From: Symbiodinium sp. CCMP2592
Lineage: Eukaryota > Sar > Dinophyceae > Suessiales > Symbiodiniaceae
Direction: 5' to 3'
DNA: 64,000 nt
Assembly: GCA_905221615.1 (NCBI GenBank)
Contig: CAJNDT010002857.1
Coordinates: forward strand, 186,001 to 250,000
The position numbers and the translations under genes are program-made. This document shows, piece after piece, positions 53,945-64,000 of this stretch. The notes under the pieces were generated by a model, which was given only the letters and a program-made list of their open reading frames with translations, was not told the origin of the DNA and did not search any database. The stretch's first letter is position 1. Each line of letters begins with the position of its first letter.

Positions 53945-54051
53945 TTGGGAGTTTCGGGCAAAATTAGGGGTACCTAATTTTGGGGTCCTTATTATCAGGA
54001 TCCTACAATTTAGGGTCTTGTATTAGTGTCTCCTATTTTCGGAAACGCCCA
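53945..54051. mobile_element. Fold-back element, family F, copy 3
   Basis: TGGGAGTTTCGGGCAAAATT and mirrored CTATTTTCGGAAACGCCCA. Confidence 0.75.
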
Positions 54052-54342
54052 GGTCTCTTTCAGCGCTTTTAGCCAAAGATAATTCTACTCGTCGAGCGAC
54101 CCTCACAGGGTGCGCGGGGCAAGTTGTTTGCTGGAAACCTTTGCTTCTCGTCGAGCGGCCGGTACAGGCCGCGAGGACCCACAACCCGACACCAATCCAT
54201 CTCAGCTGTGGTTTGTTGTGAAATCTGGTCGTTTAAGTGTCGAACTGCGAAGGGAAGCAAAGAGCAAGAAAGCACCCATTGAGGGGGGGCGAACCCTAAA
54301 CCCTGATTGAGAACAGTTGGGGTGGTTGGGGAGGGACTACAT

Positions 54343-54413
54343 GCTCACGCAAGCGCGCGTTAAGTGGGTGCGCCCCCATTCCTAAAGAAGCGCACCCACC
54401 GCGCGCATGCTGC
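54343..54413. mobile_element. GC-rich palindrome
   Basis: GCGCGCGTTAAGTGGGTGCG and mirrored CGCACCCACCGCGCGC around a 17-base centre. Confidence 0.65.
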
Positions 54414-55411
54414 TACACTGCCTAAACCCTAAACCCTAAACTCCAAAGCCGTGACAGTTCCCTTGAAGGAGCCCTAAACAAGCCCTAAGCACACGGGGCC
54501 CTAAAACCCTAAAACCTAGGAATGCAGACGAGGTGGCGCCATGGGGCAAGCTGCTGCAGCTCTGCGTCGTCTCCGACGGCTTCGCAGCTCGTCCTGGATG
54601 CGATTGAGTTTAGGTTTAGGGTTTGGGGGTTTAGGGTTTGGGGTTTAGAGTTTGCGAGATGGGTGAGATACCGTAGCCGAGCGACCCGCAGAATACAATA
54701 CACTATACTCCGCTCGACTATACTTTTCAATACTCTGCGGCTATACGGTAGGGTTGGAGTTCAGAGTCTCAGGTTTAGAGCTCTGGGCTTATGGGCACGG
54801 GGTTTGAGGTATTGCGGGTTACAAGGGTTTAGGGTTTAGGGGTTTAGGGTGTAGGGTTTAGGGTTCCGCTTGAGGTTTCCCTCCAGGGTCTTCGGCTTCG
54901 TGCTTGATTTGGGATACACCCTAAATCCGTCTAAACCCTAAGCGTTCTAACAAGAACTCACCCCGAAGCTACCTCCAAGACTCTAAGGATTTGTCCGCGG
55001 AGAGGTGGATAAGGAATCCTAAATCCTAAAACGTGGTTGGCTGTTCCTCTTTGTTTCTGCTTGCGGGCGAGGGGGTGAGGGGTGAGGGGTTAGGCAGGGC
55101 CTTGGGGTGCTGCATCCTTTGATCTTCAACTTAAACCCTAAACCCGAAGTCCTAGACAAATCAAGTTAGCATAATTAATGAGGAAAACATAATATCATGT
55201 ACACCAGATCCCTATTATGGTAGCTAAAACCTTAAGCCCCTAAACCCTTAAGGGAACCCTTATAGTTCCCTTAGAGTAACCCTTATAGATCCCTACTATG
55301 GTAACTTAAAACTAGGGTCTTAAACAGGAACCCAGCCATAGCTCCTAAATTCCAAAGCAGGTTCGCCGGGTCTTCAGACTCCTTACTGGCCCTTCAGGAC
55401 GAGTGGAGGAA
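54414..55411. other. Telomere-like words, no gene
   Basis: TTTAGGG arrays at 54605-54650 and 54825-54865; CCCTAAA words elsewhere. Confidence 0.5.
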
Positions 55412-55510
55412 CTGTTGATGATATGAATCCTGCATTACCCATAATAGGGACTATACCATAATGGCCATAGTACAGGGCCCATAAGGTAATCCAGGATTTC
55501 TATCATTAAC
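55412..55510. mobile_element. Fold-back element, family E, copy 3
   Basis: TTGATGATATGAATCCTGCA and mirrored CAGGATTTCTATCATTAA. Confidence 0.7.
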
Positions 55511-55546
55511 CGAAGCACTATGAGTATGAAGACTAATGTACGAATC

Positions 55547-55632
55547 TGATTAAGAAACTTTGGGTCTTCATTAGGGTTCCTTACATGCAGCCTACTATTT
55601 TGAGGTTATAGGCCCAGGGTTTCTTAATCAGG
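55547..55632. mobile_element. Palindrome, family U
   Basis: CTGATTAAGAAACTTTGGG and mirrored CCCAGGGTTTCTTAATCAG. Confidence 0.7.
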
Positions 55633-56495
55633 GGCTACTATATACTATTAGGGACTATGAGACTACTATAACCCTAAGGCTCGTCAGAGGGTCGTGGGCT
55701 TTCTGGGTAGGGTTTCGGTTTTGGGGGCTGGGGTTTGGAAGGACTGTGAAGACCACTAGAAAAGTTTCTAGGGTTTGGGGGTTTCGGGTTTGGGGGTTCG
55801 GGTTCAGGGTTTAGGGGCTACTATATACTATCAGGGACTATGCAAGGACTACTATAGGGATTCACACTCCCACTCCCCCCTAAGCACCAGCAAGATTGGG
55901 ACACTATGAGCTTAAGGAGTGCGATCGGGCTTTAGGAATAGGGATCCTTAAAGGGATCCTTTAAAAGGGATACTATAAGTGTACTATCATATAGGGACCT
56001 TATTAACTAGAATAGGTTTTTGGGCGCATTTAAGCAGCTTTACAAAGCCATCTTTACATGGCGATGGAAGATTGTACAAGGAGTTATGGGTGCCATGCTA
56101 TTTGTCATGGCTTTGGTGGGTTTGGGGTTTAAGTCTGAAGCCTCTTGGTGTTGACTTAGGGTTTCGGATTTAGGGTTTAGGATTTCAAGGCTTTGAGCTT
56201 TGAGCTTGCTTTTCTTTTATCGGATGCCTTGAGCATGGAACTCGAGTTCGAGAAATCTGTAGAGTGTGCCGCGTAAAAGGTTATGGGGTTTTTATGTGTT
56301 TAAGGTTGACGAGGCATACCACTGAGGCCGTTCAAACTTCAAGACAGGCGGAGAGCAATGCTAGACTTTTATACGGTCTTGTTTAATCTAAGCTCCCCCG
56401 AAAATCCTAAACCTGAAAACTTAAACCCTAAACCTTCATTACGGACTATAAGGGCTGTATTAAAGGGCCTTTGAGGGCTCCTGGTTATTAGCCTA

Positions 56496-56598
56496 TGGGT
56501 GGCTGTCAGAATTAGGGTCCCTTTTCGGGTCCTGATTATAGTGCGGCACCTTATATTTAGGGTACCCACAAAGCAACCATAATTTTGACAACCACCCA
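56496..56598. mobile_element. Fold-back element, family G, copy 3
   Basis: TGGGTGGCTGTCAGAATTAG and AATTTTGACAACCACCCA, TA both sides. Confidence 0.85.
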
Positions 56599-56880
56599 TA
56601 TAAACTGGGTCTGGAAGTTCTTCGAATGCCCGGCTCCTCTGCGCTGAAACTCCGGCGCGTCTTCCTGCAGTGGACCCGCTTCTGTTCTGTCGTCGGTCTA
56701 GGGCTCGGGGCGGGTTTGGAAGCTGCAGAAATCCTTAACAACGGCCATTTGCAAATTGTAAGAACACCGTAGCACCTCCCTATTAGCCAAAAGGAATTGG
56801 AAATATACCAAGACTAGCATATGCCTGCTGCCCTAACCGCCTAAACGCTGAACCCTATATCTCGAAGCCTGGGATCCTGA

Positions 56881-57081
56881 CCTTTGGTTAGTAAGGAATG
56901 GAGGAATGGGGTACAATTATGACCACTACTGTTGATGATGTAAATCCTGCATTACCCATAATACGGAATATACCATAATTCCCATAGTACAAGGTCCTTA
57001 AAGTAATGCAGGATTTATATCATCAGCCGTATAACGACTATGACTATAACTACCATTCTTCCATTCCCTACTAACCAAAGG
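56881..57081. mobile_element. Family Q palindrome carrying a nested family E element
   Basis: Outer arms CCTTTGGTTAGTAAGGAATG and CATTCCCTACTAACCAAAGG. Family E copy 4 occupies 56929-57029 with TA at 56927-56928 and 57030-57031. Confidence 0.8.
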
Positions 57082-57307
57082 TAAGTAGTAAGTAGAACCC
57101 TAAACCCTAAACCGTTAAACCTGGAAGCCAGGGATCTGGTGGGACGAGTGCTTGGACGGCGATGGCAGCGCAAAAGGGCCACCAAGCAGCTGAAACCATG
57201 GCTTTGGGTCTTTCCAGGGGTTTCGGTTTAAGGATCACTACAGGGGTTCCTTTGAGGGGTTCTTTTGCTGGGTTCCTTAGGGTTTGGGGTTAAGGGGTTT
57301 CCTAGAC

Positions 57308-57383
57308 CCTGAATAACCTACCTGTTTGAGGCTCCTTACTATGATTTCCTTATATAAGTCCTTAAAGAGGTAGGTTATTCAAG
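57308..57383. mobile_element. Palindrome, family P
   Basis: CTGAATAACCTACCTGTTT and mirrored AAAGAGGTAGGTTATTCAAG. Confidence 0.7.
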
Positions 57384-58639
57384 GTAAAGGTTCGGTTTAA
57401 GGATCACTATAGGATAAGGGTTTCCTTTGAAGGGTTCTTTTAAAGCCATCTGCATGGTTCTATAGGGTTTGGGGTGAAGGGGTTTACGATTTTGGGGTAT
57501 GGGGTTTAAAGTCTTATGATGCAGCTACCAGGAGGATCGGGTCTCGTGCGGTGGTATTAATTAGGGTGGGCTGGGCTGTTTGTCGGGTTTTAGGTTAGGT
57601 ATGTTGGGGATTTGACAGGTAGGCTGACAGGTAGGGAATGCGCGGTTAAGAGATGCTCGGGTCAAGAAATAAAGGTTAGGGAGCAAAGCGGCTGCCGAAA
57701 GCTACTTAGTGTGGGCTTGCGGGTTTGGGGTGCAGATCTTGGGGCTCATGGGCTTAAGAGTCAGTATGGGATTTGGAGTGCACAGCTTGGGGCTGAAGGG
57801 CTTTGGGTTTGAGGTTCGGCAAAAGCGTTCTTCAATGGCTTGTCCAGAGCCTGCGGAGCAAACAGCCGAGTTGTTGTGTTGTGTCTTCGGGTTTCTACGA
57901 AGAAAGCCTTACCGACTGAAAGGTTTAACACGGTTTAGGGTTTAGGGTTTAGGGCGGTCATCCGACCTTACACCCTAGAATACCAGAAGCAGCTGAACCC
58001 TACTACGAAACCTGCCTGTGTAGAAATGTGATCCATAAAGACCGGAGACATTGAACCCTGACAGGGTAACCGTAAGGATCGAAATAGCCCAAAAGCCCTA
58101 TGCAGTGTGGTCTTTGGGCCCAAAAAGCTTTAGACTGTGAGTCCTTAGAGCATTAGGGTTGGCTAGTGAAGCCCTTGTGAAAGATGTTCCACGTAGCCCG
58201 GTTCTCGAAGTACCGTAATACAGGGGCCTTGATTCAAGTCGGGTCCTCAGGTTTACAACTTAGGACTTCGGGTTTAGGGCTTAAGGCATAGAGTTTAGAG
58301 TGTTTACGGGTTATGGATTTTGAAGTCCAGGGTTGAAATGACATAGTCAGGTTAGCGGTCAATAATACTGGGGCTTCAAGGGTTTGCTCTGCAACCAATG
58401 CAGCACCTCTGGAAAACCTTTCTCTGAAGTTCAGCGTAGGCTTTTAGTGTGGGGCTGATTGGAACTATAGGGTTTAGAATTTGGGGAATTGTAACACATG
58501 TCAGGGCGGGTGCTTGGTAGCGATGAACAACAGATTCTGAACCATGATTATCTGTCACCTTTACCCGAGGGCGCAGTATGTCTTCCAGCACACGTCTTTG
58601 GAAGTATCCGCCCCATAATGCCAGACATGCCCCTCAACC
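57384..58639. other. No gene supported
   Basis: 57600-57945 and 58480-58620 have short frames without motifs; a perfect TTTAGGG triplet at 57930-57952. 58080-58160 resembles 26500-26570 (AGCCCAAAAGCCCT / GTCTTTGGGC), another small repeat family. Confidence 0.4.
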
Positions 58640-58765
58640 CTACTTGGAGGATCATGGGACTTAGTAAGTATGGCTATGGGTACCCTAAGTGGGGTTACAA
58701 GTAATTACAAGTGTAGTTACCTTAATTATGACCCTAGTTACTACGTCCCATGATCCTCTAAGTAG
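58640..58765. mobile_element. Fold-back element, family A, copy 7
   Basis: CTTGGAGGATCATGGGACTT and mirrored CATGATCCTCTAAG, TA both sides within CCC-TA-GACCCTAAAC; followed by CTATAGATC units to 58840. Confidence 0.85.
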
Positions 58766-59211
58766 ACCCTAAACTCCTATAGATCTCATTATAAGGAACC
58801 CTATAGATCCCACTATAAGGAACCCTGATAGATCCCTTTTAAGGAGCCCTTTATATAAGGAACCCTTTATCCAAGGGTAAAAAAGACCCACCTCGGAGTC
58901 TCGATGCAGCAAGCTTTTGAGATTCTGTCGAGGTTTCGCACGCGGAAGACACGCTACAACAGGAGATTCCTCGTCAGAGTTTCGGGAGATGGCGAATTCA
59001 GGGTGACAGGGAAGACTGAGTTTGGGGTTCGGGTTGAGGGTTCAGGGTTTCGGACTTAGGGTATCTTGGGTTCTCTTGAAGGATATTGTTACATAAAGTC
59101 GCTGCGCTGCGCCTGAAAGGTAGCCAGCAAAGAGCTAAGTCCAGGGGTCTGAAGTGTTTGAGGTTTGCGGTTCCGGGTTCAGGGTGCGGCTTGGGGCAAA
59201 AGCTATAGTAT

Positions 59212-59551
59212 ACTCAAAATCAGGGCACTGCTCTCAAATACCAACATGGCAACAATGAGAACAATCCTGACCGTAGCAGGAAGAGTATTGGGAGAAACAG
59301 AGCCTGGCATTTGCAGCAGTAGCTGCTGACCGTAAATAGCAATACTGAGACTGAGCACATCAAACAACAGTAGTGATAATGTTGGAGAGAATAAGAATAG
59401 GTACTAGTACTGACAGTGTAACACCAACACGGGCCACGTGAGAGGAACCTCCTGGCTTGTCAGATTCATACTTGTGTTGGTCGATTAGGAACGGAGCCCG
59501 GTAAGTTGCAGCCCACTGCTGTTCAAAACAAGAGCCTCCCCTGCAAAGCAA
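59212..59551 (-). pseudogene. Possible membrane-protein exon remnant
   Basis: A pyrimidine-rich acceptor-like stretch ending CAG (minus strand, near 59540) precedes a frame reading KYESDKPGGSSHVARVGVTL then hydrophobic SVLVPILILSNIITTVV to TGA 59362-59360. In an adjacent frame, hydrophobic coding sense goes on (LLLFDVLSLSIAIYG, TVRIVLIVAMLVF) to TAG near 59212, as if one base were lost near 59380. The island is free of telomere-like words. A multi-helix membrane protein piece; family unknown. Confidence 0.3.
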
Positions 59552-59765
59552 AGAGAATTAGGGCGCGCGGCCAACGTAAATCCTAAACCCTGAACCCTAA
59601 ACCCAAAAATTCTAGACTCTCGACCCTTGCCGTATATCGACCTCCCAGCCTTATCGGGTCGCTATGAAGTCTATGCATGAGAACCTTGAACCCTAAACCC
59701 CAAGGCACTGAGGGTGTCCCTAGACCCCGAAGCTACCCTCTTCTTGCCCTAAACACCCACTACGG

Positions 59766-59843
59766 TTGATGAGACAAACCCTGCATTACCCATAATATGG
59801 AATACAGCACATGTCCCATAGTTTAGGGTCCTTAAGGTAATGC
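59766..59843. mobile_element. Fold-back element, family E, truncated copy 5
   Basis: GTTGATGAGACAAACCCTGC left arm; right arm ends at AAGGTAATGC where CCCTAAA words begin. Confidence 0.6.
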
Positions 59844-60445
59844 CCTGAACCCTAAACCCTAAGCCTCAAACCCTAAACCGTCATATCAGTTTAGGGTTTG
59901 GGGTATAGGGTTCAGGGTTTAGGAGGGTTTGGGTTTGGGGTTTAGGTTCAGCTAATATAGGGGCAGCAATAATTAGAACAGGCTTCTTTAAAGGTGTCCT
60001 AAAAGGGCTACGATAAGGGATCTATGAAGGTACAATAATATAGCCGCCTTACAATGATCAGAAGAGGGTTTGGGGGCTACCTATTATTGTCGGAAGTATT
60101 CTTGTATAATATACCCCAAAACCCTAGTCTAATTATTAATGCCCCTGTCTTAAGTGTAGAGGGCTGAAACCTCCAAAAACCCGACCCAAACCTTGGCATT
60201 TAAGCCTGGGGGGTGGGTTCCCCCTCATGTTTGGTTCCTCGCACCCTTAGGCTTAGGATTTAGAGCTTGGGTGAAGATTTACGATGCAAGCTTTTCAAGC
60301 AGGTCAAGATACAACTGAGACATAGGACAGAGGTTGGCTCCGAAGACGACTGCATCCGGGTCGCTGCGACATTGACACACTGCTGGGTCGCCCGAAAGCC
60401 ATCAGGATTGATTCTTCGTGTTTTACCACTGTCTTGGCGGGATTA

Positions 60446-60552
60446 CCCATAGACTACTTTGGGATTACATCATAGTAGTTCCTTTTTGGGATTACATCAT
60501 AGGATTCTTAATATGACCCCCCCCCAAAAGGAAGTACTTTGGGGTTTTAGGG
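60446..60552. mobile_element. Fold-back element, family D, copy 3
   Basis: CCCATAGACTACTTTGGG, GTAGTTCCTTTTTGGG and mirrored CCAAAAGGAAGTACTTTGGG, flanked by TA; left arm carries a short partial duplication. Confidence 0.75.
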
Positions 60553-60606
60553 TAGGGTGCACAACAGGATGATCGGAGAGCGTTGTCTATGACTAGGGCC
60601 TAAAGA

Positions 60607-60730
60607 GCTTAGGGTTTAGGGGTTTAGGGCTTAGGGTTTAGGGGTTTAGGGGTTCAGGGGTTTAGGGTTTAGGGCTTAGGGGTTTAGGGGTTTAGGGTTT
60701 AGCGGTTTAGGGGTGTAGGGGTTTAGGGAG
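60607..60730 (+). repeat. TTTAGGG / TTTAGGGG array
   Basis: About sixteen units with slips; followed 100 bases later by a C-strand array (60830-60915). Confidence 0.85.
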
Positions 60731-60986
60731 CTTATGGACCACTTGCAATTGGGTGTGTCGAACAGGCTCATAGCGGCATGGGGCATTCAATGGCGTCCAG
60801 GTTTAAGGTTGGAGGGGCTCAACCTTAAACCCCGAACCCCTAAACCCCCAAACCCCTAAAACCCTGAACCCTAAACCCTAGCCCCTATACACCCTAAACC
60901 CCTAAAGCCTCAACCCCAAAACCACAGTAACTTGTTGTTGCGGACCAAGTCCAAAAAGCTGAAAGGAGTGCTGGATATTTTGATCG

Positions 60987-61112
60987 GCACCGCCCCGACC
61001 CCGTAACTGTCTATATTAGGGGTCATATTGACGGCTACATATATATATATATAATATACAATAACTTTGTTATAGATATTGTTCAGTTGTTACAGAGTGG
61101 GGGCAGTATCCA
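60987..61112. mobile_element. Palindrome, family K, copy with TA centre
   Basis: GCACCGCCCCGACCCCGTAA and mirrored TTACAGAGTGGGGGCAGTA around a TA run. Confidence 0.55.
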
Positions 61113-62206
61113 AGTTACAGTGGTTTTCCAAGCATTAAGCGGACGTTTTAGAGCATGGGTCTTAGTTACTGGGGTTCCTCTGCGGGATTCCCCCGCTCCT
61201 AATACAAGGGTTGCTTACGCGCGTGAGTGTTTGGAAAAGCATAGTGGTTCGTATTGCCATTCAGGCCCCTTTAGTAGGCGCCCCCCCACTTCGCGCATAC
61301 CAACACCTAAAAAACGTGGTGTACGGCTCTCAAACTTATGGTTCAGAGTTTGGCATTCCAGGCTTTATGTCGATGTGATCAACAGAAGGTCTTCTATGAT
61401 CCCTAAACCCTATAAAACCCTAAACCCTAAACCATGGTCTTGCAATGGCTCTGCTGAGTTGGAAAGTTGCACGTATACCAGGAACCCCTACAATAGTATT
61501 GGTACGTACTTTGCCCATTAATCATGACCATACAGGCTTGAGGTATACTGTATAGTATACTGTAATGCTGTTTACTTGAACTATTGACTGCACGTGGCTA
61601 CTATTTTTGAAGTTTTTCCGCTACATTCAATCCAAAGCCCTCCATGGCCCAACTGGCTTTCCGGCGACCTCTGACATTGGAACACAATGTAAGCCGGGCG
61701 TTCTGTGAATGTGGGGACCTCGTTTAAACAGTTGTGGAATAGAGAATCCTTCATAAGGGAGCCCATTCTCAAGATTCCCAATGCTTGCACATCCCAGTAT
61801 TGGCTAACGAAGGCCCCATGTTTAGGTAACGAACTCGAGCATTCTGTGTTAGTCCAAGTACTTAGAACGCAGGGCCTATAAGGGTTCAAAGCAATTCGGT
61901 AGCTATAGATTTATGACAACAGCTAGATGCGTAGGTAGTTGCGCATTGCGGGGCTGCATACGAGTATGGGGGGAAGCATAGTACCAAACCTGAGCAGTGT
62001 GATGCTTGTTAAACGAACTACTGAATACCTCTCCGGACGAAGAGGTTAACTATGCGGGGTTGTAGCTATAACTATAACTCGTAAACTCAAAAACAACAAC
62101 ACGTCCCTGCAGAAATCCATGTAAAAGCCGCTGACAAAAACTAGGTTTCCCACACAACGAGTCCTAAGAAACAGACCCCTCGCCCCTCGCCCTAAAACCC
62201 AAACCC
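61113..62206. other. Open frames without motif
   Basis: Mostly telomere-free. Frames at 61087-61521 (+) and 61581-61889 (-) have no recognisable motif or codon signal; not called. Confidence 0.35.
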
Positions 62207-62378
62207 TACTTAAAGGATCGTGGGACTTAGTAACTAGGGATATAACTAAGGGAACTGTAGACCCCAAAAAACCAAACCCTGCTTACAGGATCATGGGACG
62301 TAGTAACTAGGGTTATAACTAAGGTAACTGTACTTATAACTACTTCTATCCCCACTAAGTCCCACGATCCTCCAAGTA
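62207..62378. mobile_element. Fold-back element, family A, copy 8, left arm duplicated
   Basis: Left arm occurs twice (62207-62260 and 62277-62330), then one right arm ACTAAGTCCCACGATCCTCC-AAG. TA at both outer ends. Confidence 0.8.
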
Positions 62379-62793
62379 AACCCCTAAACCACTAAACCCT
62401 ATAGATCCCATGTAGAAACCCGATTAAAGTCCCTGAAGACCTCTTTTTAAAGGAACCCTCTAAACCCAAACCCTACACCCTGACCCTGGGGATCCCTCGC
62501 TGAAGGCTCACTAACCGTGCTGCTGAGGCAAAGCCCCGTTTAGCGCACTCCTGCTCGTTGAGGTGAAAGCGGCCCGGCGACCCCAAACCCTAAACTGAGC
62601 TCTCAAAGGCATCTATAGGGTTCCTTATAATGGGATCTATAGGGTTTAGGGTTTAGGGTCTACTTAGAGCCCTGAGCTCCTAGAGCCCTACTTAAAGGTT
62701 CCTTAAAGGGCTCCTTAAAAGGGATCTATATAGGGCTCCTTAATGGGATTTATAGGGTTCCTTATAATGGGATCTTTAGGCTTTAGGGCTTTG
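62379..62793. repeat. GATCTATAGGG units and truncated family A arm
   Basis: 62600-62690 repeats the leader seen before family A elsewhere, but only CTACTTAGAG of the element follows; more GGGATCTATA units to 62775. Confidence 0.65.
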
Positions 62794-62904
62794 CCCTAGG
62801 GGTCCAAAGAGTACCTTTATAGTAGAATGTAGGGTTCCTGTGTTAGGAATTACTATTATGATTCGGGGAAGCATCCCCCATAACAGTACTTTGGACCCTT
62901 TGGG
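62794..62904. mobile_element. Fold-back element, family B, copy 5
   Basis: CCCTAGGGGTCCAAAGAGTA and mirrored CAGTACTTTGGACCCTTTGG. Confidence 0.8.
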
Positions 62905-62927
62905 CTCTTGTTGAGGACTACCATATA

Positions 62928-63035
62928 CCCAGAGGCTCCACATATACTACCGTTGTGGAATTAAGTCCCTTGAACCATGACAAGGATGTTATTTTTGGAA
63001 CTACTTCCGTAATGGTAGTATATATGGAGCCTCTG
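62928..63035. mobile_element. Fold-back element, family L, copy 2
   Basis: CAGAGGCTCCACATATACTA and mirrored TAGTATATATGGAGCCTCTG. Confidence 0.75.
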
Positions 63036-63967
63036 CGATAGAGAGTGAATAGTACAAGTGAAAGCTGAAGGCTTCAGGGGGTCTCCATGAAGGTTCGCGC
63101 AGGGGTTCCGTTGAGGGCTTCTGTTAAGCTTGTATGGAATCTTCCCAGGGTTTCAATGTAAGTTCGTCTAAAATATCGTGTCGGTCTCATGTTTTCACGG
63201 TTTCGCGAACTACCGTCTCGGCGTTTTCTTTAAGATTGTACACCAGAAAACGGGCATTCAGGGTTTAGGGTGTGTGGTATGCTATGTAGTGGTATTAACC
63301 GTGTAGGACTAACCTGCAGAGTATCCCTTAACCCTGCACTTTGAACCACTGGTTTATGTCGAGTGACCTTTTTGGGTGGGCACGTCTGACTCTATAGGTT
63401 TAGGGTCTAGGGGTTTAGGGGTTTAGGGTTTAAGGGTTTAGGGTTCAGGGGTTTAGGGGTTAGGGGTTTAGGGTAAACCCCTAGCCCTACCTCAAGGACG
63501 AAATGAACACCAAAGAAGGCTTAACTAAGGTTCCAAACACCACATACGGGTTCATGGTATAAGGTTGTGCGGCTAAGGGCGTGTATCCTCAGGGCAAGAG
63601 TGCGGCGCGACTGCCACCAGCCAGGAAAACGAGGAGCCAGCGGCCAAACGCAAACGAAAATCCGTGACTGCCCCAAAAGAATGAACTTGCAGGCCATTTC
63701 CTAAAAGGCTTGAAGGGTCTTTACAAAAAGTACGTAGTAAAGGGAAGAATGCCCAAGCAATAGTGTAGGTGCCACAAACCTTTCCCGAAAGGAGTATTGG
63801 TCACTTAAAGCCCTACTGTTGGTCTACATACTCGGACTCTCTACAGCCCTACAAACAAAGCTATATAAGCCCGCAGCCCTGCGCCGAGAAGCGCTTGAAA
63901 GCCGGTAAGGCTTTGGGTGCTTGGGTGCTTTACATGCGGCTTCTCTGGGTCCTTGGAGGCACCTAGG
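63036..63967. other. Telomere-like words, no gene
   Basis: TTTAGGG array at 63395-63475 meets CCCTA words head to head near 63476. The rest has short frames only. Confidence 0.5.
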
Positions 63968-64000
63968 TTGGGTTTAGGGTTTAGGGTTTAGGGTTTAGGG
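63968..64000 (+). repeat. TTTAGGG array at window end
   Basis: Four and a half perfect TTTAGGG units up to the last base. It may be another interstitial array or continue outward; the window cannot tell. Confidence 0.85.

Noticed and set aside
61087-61889. ORFs of 144 and 102 codons on opposite strands
   Set aside because: No motif, no codon bias; the first overlaps the arm of a palindrome.
63968-64000. True chromosome end
   Set aside because: The window simply ends in TTTAGGG units; similar arrays occur inside, so an end cannot be claimed.

Overview
The window reads as nuclear DNA of a dinoflagellate or close alveolate relative. The support is a plant/alveolate-type telomere-like word (TTTAGGG/CCCTAAA) scattered through more than 50 kb, a relic matching the 3' end of the dinoflagellate spliced leader (2351-2361, minus strand), a long retroelement-like coiled-coil ORF, and a few GC3-rich exon-like islands in very gene-poor DNA. 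The species cannot be named from this.

Layout. (1) 1-2380: a minus-strand ORF of about 677 codons, open to the left edge, begins at 2032. It looks like the gag part of an LTR (Ty1/copia-like) retrotransposon, with a possible LTR at 2097-2380. (2) 2396-2447: two copies of a small hairpin repeat whose stems differ by compensatory changes. (3) About 2500-9510: an AT-rich, partly decayed virus-like element of Polinton-like virus/virophage flavour. It carries a DUF5754-type small protein, a very large protein that reads as N-terminal domain + family B DNA polymerase + SF1 helicase + HNH-like zinc domain, a small basic protein, a GIY-YIG nuclease with a C-terminal zinc finger, an rve (DDE) integrase with an SH3-like tail, and one unrecognised gene. 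No capsid or packaging gene is visible. Each gene except the DUF5754 one has at least one stop or frame change, yet the surrounding reading frames are well kept, so decay looks young. Short perfect hairpins sit just after the stops of the two convergent genes, and a divergent promoter region lies between the polymerase gene and the basic-protein gene. (4) About 9.5-64 kb: almost no recognisable genes. This part is a sea of degenerate TTTAGGG/CCCTAAA words in both orientations, in which sit many 60-180 bp near-complete palindromes. They fall into at least fifteen families; several are flanked by TA on both sides, and nested insertions are present. They look like fold-back MITEs (or introner-like elements). 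Exon-like islands occur at 10.47-10.81, 17.8-18.1, 32.6-33.0, 33.7-34.1, 37.9-38.3 and 59.3-59.55 kb. Microsatellites, a 56-bp minisatellite and several short tandem duplications fill the rest.

How the parts relate: the polymerase-helicase, nuclease and integrase would be the replication and integration set of one self-synthesising mobile element or integrated virus. The palindromes look like a separate, non-autonomous transposon population that uses TA targets, some of them inside telomere-like DNA. No transposase that could move them is seen in this window.
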